Assembly: GCA_027532905.1 (NCBI GenBank) | Contig: JAPZUA010000001.1 | Location: 397,565-461,564 of the forward strand | Length of the DNA: 64,000 nt | Origin: Magnetospirillum sp. | GTDB taxonomy: Bacteria; Pseudomonadota; Alphaproteobacteria; CACIAM-22H2 | Direction: 5' to 3' | Translations under genes and position numbers: made by a program | Notes under the pieces: generated by a model | Database searches by the model: none | What the model saw: the letters and a program-made list of their open reading frames with translations, nothing else | What the model was told of the DNA's origin: nothing | Shown here: in pieces, positions 60,775 to 64,000 of the stretch | Numbering within the stretch: the stretch's first letter is position 1 | Layout of the letters: each line of letters begins with the position of its first letter

Positions 60775-61661
60775 CGGATTTCCTCCGACGCCGGCGCATT
60801 GCGCACCGAACGCAGATAGGCGGCGATCAGCACCAGCATGCAGAGCATCATGATAACCGCGATCGCGAGCGCCTTGCCCATTTTGAAGAGCTCGAACGCT
60901 TCCTTGTAAACAAGCAGCGGCAATGTGGTGGTGCCGATCACCGGGCCGCCGCCGGTCATCAGGAAGATGAGGTCGAATTCGCGGAAATCCCAGATCGCGC
61001 GCAGCAGTATGATGACCGACAGAACGTTGGCGATCTGCGGCATCGTCACGTCCCAGAACTGCGACCAGCGCGACGCCCCGTCCACTTCGGCCGCTTCGTA
61101 GAGCTGCTGCGGAATGGATTGCAGCCGTGCGAGCACGGCGATCACCACGAACGGAAACACGCGCCAGCTGCCCACGACGATGACCGTGACCATCGCGTTG
61201 GGCATCGAGCTCAGCCAATCCACGCGTTTGAGCCCCATGCCGATCCACGCGTAGTTCACGATGCCGTGGATGTCGTCGAGCATCCAGCGCCAGACGAGGG
61301 CCGCGACCAGGACCGGCATCAGATACGGGAACAGGATCAGCGAACGCGCGATGCCGCGCCCAATGAAAGTGCGGTTCAGCAGCAGCGCCACCACCACGCC
61401 GCCGCCGATCTGCAGGAACAGCGAACCCGCCAGCCAGACAAAGTTGTTGGCAAAGGCGCGCCAGAACATGTCGTCTTCGAAGATGTCGGTGTAGTTCTCG
61501 ATGCCGACATAGATAATGCGCCGCGTCAGCGGATGCATGTCGTAGAAGCTGAGCAGCACCGCCTGGATGAGAGGCCATCCAAGCAGGCCGCCCAGCAGCA
61601 AGAGCGACGGCGCCAGCAGCGCGTAGCCAAGGGCTTGGTCGCGCCGCGTGGAGGGCAGCAA
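60771..61661 (-). CDS. Carbohydrate-type ABC transporter permease (MalF-like)
   Basis: A 296-residue CUT1 permease, read from a TTG (61659-61661) six bases after the binding-protein stop. It has six helices (ALLAPSLLLLGGLLGWPLIQ first) and the EAA loop QQLYEAAEVDGASRWSQFWD (about residues 208-227). It overlaps the second permease by four bases. The TTG start is one of several in this window. Confidence 0.9.
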   Translation of the reverse strand: MLPSTRRDQALGYALLAPSLLLLGGLLGWPLIQAVLLSFYDMHPLTRRIIYVGIENYTDIFEDDMFWRAFANNFVWLAGSLFLQIGGGVVVALLLNRTFIGRGIARSLILFPYLMPVLVAALVWRWMLDDIHGIVNYAWIGMGLKRVDWLSSMPNAMVTVIVVGSWRVFPFVVIAVLARLQSIPQQLYEAAEVDGASRWSQFWDVTMPQIANVLSVIILLRAIWDFREFDLIFLMTGGGPVIGTTTLPLLVYKEAFELFKMGKALAIAVIMMLCMLVLIAAYLRSVRNAPASEEIR

Positions 61662-61667
61662 GGCCGC

Positions 61668-62996
61668 CTAGCCCCGCATCAGGCGTGCGATGCGGTCCTG
61701 GCCCCACGCGGCAGCACGCCGCGGCGCTTCGCCTTCGATGACCACGCGCTGGATCGTCTCGGCGAAGATGCCGCTGCTCTGGATTTCGCCGGCTTTGACG
61801 ATCAGCGGGCTCTTGTCGTCGGGCTTGGCAGTCGCGTGCGCCTTTGCGAGCGTGTCGATCGTGACGTCGAGCTCCTTGCGGTACTTCACGAGCAGCGGAT
61901 GGCTCAGATACTCGGGCGACGCCAGCACCGATTTCAGCATCGGGATCTGGTGGCCCGGTGTCGCGTTGATGAATTCGATGTAGGTGTCGAGCTTGAAATT
62001 CCAGGCCGCGAAGAGTTTGGCGGCGGCGGCGTTCTTCGCTGCCTTGGGCACGATCAGCGATTCGAACGCACCCGACCACCAGGGCCGGTCGAGGCTGCGC
62101 AGTGGGAAGGGCACGCACGAGATGTGGTCCGCGATCGCCGGGTTCTCGTTGTTGACGTTGACGATGGCGCGGCCCGTGTACATGCACGTCGCCGACGTGC
62201 CCTGGACATACGCGTTCAGCACGTCCGAAAAATCGTAGCGGTTGACGCCCGGCGGCATGAAGGGATGCATCTCCTTCAGGAACTCGAGTACCGCCACGGT
62301 CGCGTCGGAATTGAAGACGACCGAATTGTCGGGCGCGATGATGCGCCCGCCCGCCTGGTACACGAGCGTCCAGGTGATGCTGTTGGTCATCGCGGTTTTG
62401 CCGTACGGCATGGACGCGCCGTATTTGTCGCCCTTGGTGAGCCTGCGCGCGACGTTGACGAGCTGATCCCAGGTCTGCGGCGGGGCCAACCCCGCTTCGC
62501 CGAGCAGATCCTTGCGGTACCAGAGGAGCGACACGCAGTTGTTCGAAGCGGGTACGGCGAAATAGGAGCCCTTGTCCTTGAACAGATTCTGGGCAGCCGG
62601 CTCGATATCCGCCTCGCCGAGGGCGCGCACGACGTCGTCGACCGGCTGCAGCAGCCCCTGGCCGTACAGCGACACGGCGTTCTCGGAGGTGATCTGCATC
62701 ACGAGATCGGGCACGTCGCCGCCCGCATAGGCGGCGGCAAGCTTGGGCCACAGATCGGTCTGCGAGACCGGCAGCACTTCGACCTTGATGTTGCGATTGA
62801 CAGCCTCGAAGCCCTTGACCATGGCTTCGTAGGCTTTCATCTGCAGCGGTGCGCGCTGCAGCGTCATGGCGCGCAGCGTGACGGGCGCCTGGGCTTCGGC
62901 TTCGGGGATGCGCCCGGCAAGCGACAGGGCAGCGGCAGCCCCCGCGGCCTTCAAGAGGGACCGGCGGTTGGGCGAAGCGATATCTTTTGCAGGCAT
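61668..62996 (-). CDS. Extracellular solute-binding protein, family 1, Tat-exported
   Basis: A 442-residue binding protein. The ATG at 62996 is preceded by GGAGAG. The N-terminus carries a twin-arginine signal (SPNRRSLLKAAGAAAALSLA) with cleavage around AEA. The mature part has the family-1 pattern: FEAVNRNIKVEVLPVSQTDL, then LWYRKDLLGEAGLAPPQTWD and the late SHPLLVKYRKELDVTIDTLA. Tat export suggests folding in the cytoplasm, not unusual in this family. It heads the importer operon. The ligand is unknown; the amidohydrolase suggests a small amide or peptide-like substrate, though the transporter class is usually for sugars. Confidence 0.9.
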   Translation of the reverse strand: MPAKDIASPNRRSLLKAAGAAAALSLAGRIPEAEAQAPVTLRAMTLQRAPLQMKAYEAMVKGFEAVNRNIKVEVLPVSQTDLWPKLAAAYAGGDVPDLVMQITSENAVSLYGQGLLQPVDDVVRALGEADIEPAAQNLFKDKGSYFAVPASNNCVSLLWYRKDLLGEAGLAPPQTWDQLVNVARRLTKGDKYGASMPYGKTAMTNSITWTLVYQAGGRIIAPDNSVVFNSDATVAVLEFLKEMHPFMPPGVNRYDFSDVLNAYVQGTSATCMYTGRAIVNVNNENPAIADHISCVPFPLRSLDRPWWSGAFESLIVPKAAKNAAAAKLFAAWNFKLDTYIEFINATPGHQIPMLKSVLASPEYLSHPLLVKYRKELDVTIDTLAKAHATAKPDDKSPLIVKAGEIQSSGIFAETIQRVVIEGEAPRRAAAWGQDRIARLMRG

Positions 62997-63092
62997 CGGC
63001 GCTCTCCATTTCCCAGAGGATCGACAGAGACGGCACGCCATTCGGCGCACCGGTCGGCACCTTTTGCAAGGCGATACTGTGGAATGTTGAGC

Positions 63093-63154
63093 AAAAAATG
63101 TGCCGGACCCGGCCCTGCCCCCCGCGTCAGCGGGCGCAAGACCTTGTCCGGCAC
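63093..63154 (-). terminator. Intrinsic terminator of ftsH
   Basis: Reading the minus strand after the ftsH stop, GTGCCGGAC and GTCCGGCAC form a 9-bp stem (63100-63108 and 63146-63154) with an inner CCCGC/GCGGG hairpin (63121-63134). Six T bases follow immediately (63098-63093). The stem plus T-run is a typical rho-independent terminator, and shows that ftsH transcription ends before the importer operon. Confidence 0.85.
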
Positions 63155-63190
63155 CTAATACAATTCAATAAACCTGCGGAAACGACGCGC

Positions 63191-64000
63191 TCAAGCGCCC
63201 GGCTGCGGCTGCGGATCGAAGCCGCCGGCCGGCTTGGGACCGCCCGAGGACGGCACCGAGCCGCGCCGCCCGCCGGGCTTGGTCGAGGGCGGCGGATCGT
63301 CGGCGGTCGGGCGCACGATGGGCTCGCCGCGCAACAGCGCGTTGACCTCGTCGCCCGACAGCGTCTCGAACTCGAGCAGCGCTTTGGCGAGCTTGTGCAG
63401 ATCGTCCATGCGGCTGCCGAGCAGTTCGCGCGCGCGCACTTCGGCCGTTTCGATGATGCGGCGCACTTCCGAATCGATCGTCTCGGCCGTGGCTTCGGAC
63501 ATGTTCTGCGTCTGCGTGACCGAATGGCCCAGGAACACTTCCTGCTCGTTGGCCGAGTAACGCACGCGGCCGAGTTTTTCGGACATGCCGAATTCGGTCA
63601 CCATGCGCTTGGCCATGTTGGTGGCCATCTGGATGTCGCCCGACGCACCGGTCGTGACGTTTTCGGCCCCGAAGATAAGTTCTTCGGCCGTGCGCCCGCC
63701 GAACGCCATCACGAGCTTGGCTTCGATCTCGCGCTTGGACGTGGAGAGCTTGTCGCGCTCGGGCAGCATCATGGTGAGGCCCAAAGCGCGGCCGCGCGGA
63801 ATGATCGTGACCTTGTGCAACGGATCGTTGCCGGGCACCCAGATCGACAAGAGTGCATGCCCCGCCTCGTGATAGGCGGTCAGCTCCTTTTCCTTCTCGG
63901 TCATGACCATCGAGCGCCGCTCGGTGCCCATCATGACCTTGTCCTTGGCGTCTTCGAGCTCGGCCATCGTGACCACGCGCTTGCCGCGACGGGCCGCGAG
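63191..64000 (-). CDS. ftsH: ATP-dependent zinc metalloprotease FtsH, 3' part
   Basis: The C-terminal 269 residues of FtsH; the gene continues beyond the right edge. The zinc-binding HEAGH is visible ([16 protein letters not shown]), followed by the third-ligand region ([20 protein letters not shown]). The helical protease domain ends in a Gly/Pro-rich tail ([14 protein letters not shown]) usual for alphaproteobacterial FtsH. The AAA+ and membrane parts lie outside the window. It degrades membrane and regulatory proteins, including RpoH in many bacteria. RpoH is encoded 28 kb away. Confidence 0.96.
   Translation of the reverse strand, partial: LAARRGKRVVTMAELEDAKDKVMMGTERRSMVMTEKEKELTAYHEAGHALLSIWVPGNDPLHKVTIIPRGRALGLTMMLPERDKLSTSKREIEAKLVMAFGGRTAEELIFGAENVTTGASGDIQMATNMAKRMVTEFGMSEKLGRVRYSANEQEVFLGHSVTQTQNMSEATAETIDSEVRRIIETAEVRARELLGSRMDDLHKLAKALLEFETLSGDEVNALLRGEPIVRPTADDPPPSTKPGGRRGSVPSSGGPKPAGGFDPQPQPGA

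Noticed and set aside
57605-60799. An open frame of over 1000 codons covering the amidohydrolase, ATPase and permease genes
   Set aside because: Only the first 414 codons at the 3' end encode a known protein. The rest lies out of frame with the ATPase and permease genes; GC-rich codon use simply lacks stops. It is not a fusion protein.
59935-63069. A 1044-codon open frame over two permeases and the binding protein
   Set aside because: The real permease occupies only its 3' 279 codons. Upstream it is out of frame with the well-supported permease and binding-protein genes.
1-64000. CRISPR arrays, insertion sequences, prophage or a biosynthetic gene cluster
   Set aside because: No regularly spaced repeats, transposase motifs, phage structural genes or assembly-line enzymes were seen on either strand.

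Overview
The window is GC-rich chromosomal DNA from an alphaproteobacterium, most likely Rhodospirillales-like. The evidence is the gene content and order: hisZ-purA, an rpoH-type sigma factor next to rluD, serC-serA with an alphaproteobacterial-type serC leader, and an ftsH ... folP-glmM-thiD block. Genes are packed tightly, with many ATGA, GTGA, TTGA and TAATG stop/start overlaps. TTG starts recur, several of them at the overlaps. No CRISPR array, rRNA, prophage or intact insertion sequence was seen.

Layout. 1-3.3 kb: a family-5 (peptide/opine type) ABC importer on the minus strand, cut by the left edge. 3.3-5.2 kb: a less GC-rich accessory patch with a DUF5677-like protein and a small winged-helix protein. 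5.3-6.9 kb: HupE/UreJ and an FkbM-type methyltransferase. 7.1-15.9 kb: a four-gene tripartite RND efflux operon (adaptor, two inner-membrane pumps, NodT-type outer-membrane lipoprotein). It runs directly into 15.97-19.6 kb, an arsenic cluster: arsR, arsI-type C-As lyase, thioredoxin-type arsC, aquaglyceroporin, glutaredoxin-type arsC, MFS exporter. It has no arsB or acr3. 20.3-22.9 kb: an isochorismatase-fold protein coupled to a PAS hybrid histidine kinase. 23-26.2 kb: a transglutaminase-like protein, bluB and an EamA transporter.

26.3-31.5 kb: a sugar-acid catabolic unit (enolase-superfamily dehydratase, binding protein and two permeases) divergent from a LacI regulator, with two matching operators 75 bp apart. 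It has no ATPase of its own. 31.6 kb: tRNA-Glu(CTC). 31.7-35 kb: threonine aldolase, a small membrane protein, rluD and rpoH. 35-37.6 kb: a membrane protein coupled to a large pseudokinase with a C-terminal membrane anchor. 37.7-43.5 kb: purA-hisZ and serC-serA, with an FTR1 iron-permease remnant between the two pairs. 43.7-45 kb: fabI and a YkuD-fold protein.

45-51.5 kb: a long minus-strand run of small-molecule modification, repair and export genes (GNATs, MaoC, Ogt, LysE, PhzF, PaiB, LctP-like, DUF1127), divergent from a MocR-type regulator. 53-56 kb: thiD, glmM, folP. 56-63 kb: a small lipoprotein, an AlkC-like HEAT/Ig protein, and a complete ABC importer with an amidohydrolase. 63.2 kb to the right edge: the 3' part of ftsH with a clear intrinsic terminator. 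The 56-63 kb genes therefore sit between ftsH and folP, which are usually neighbours in this group.

Most assignments are housekeeping or transport genes of well-known families. The best candidates for undescribed biology are the pseudokinase/membrane-protein pair, the isochorismatase-like protein lacking its catalytic Asp and fused by overlap to a sensor kinase, and the joined RND-arsenic locus.
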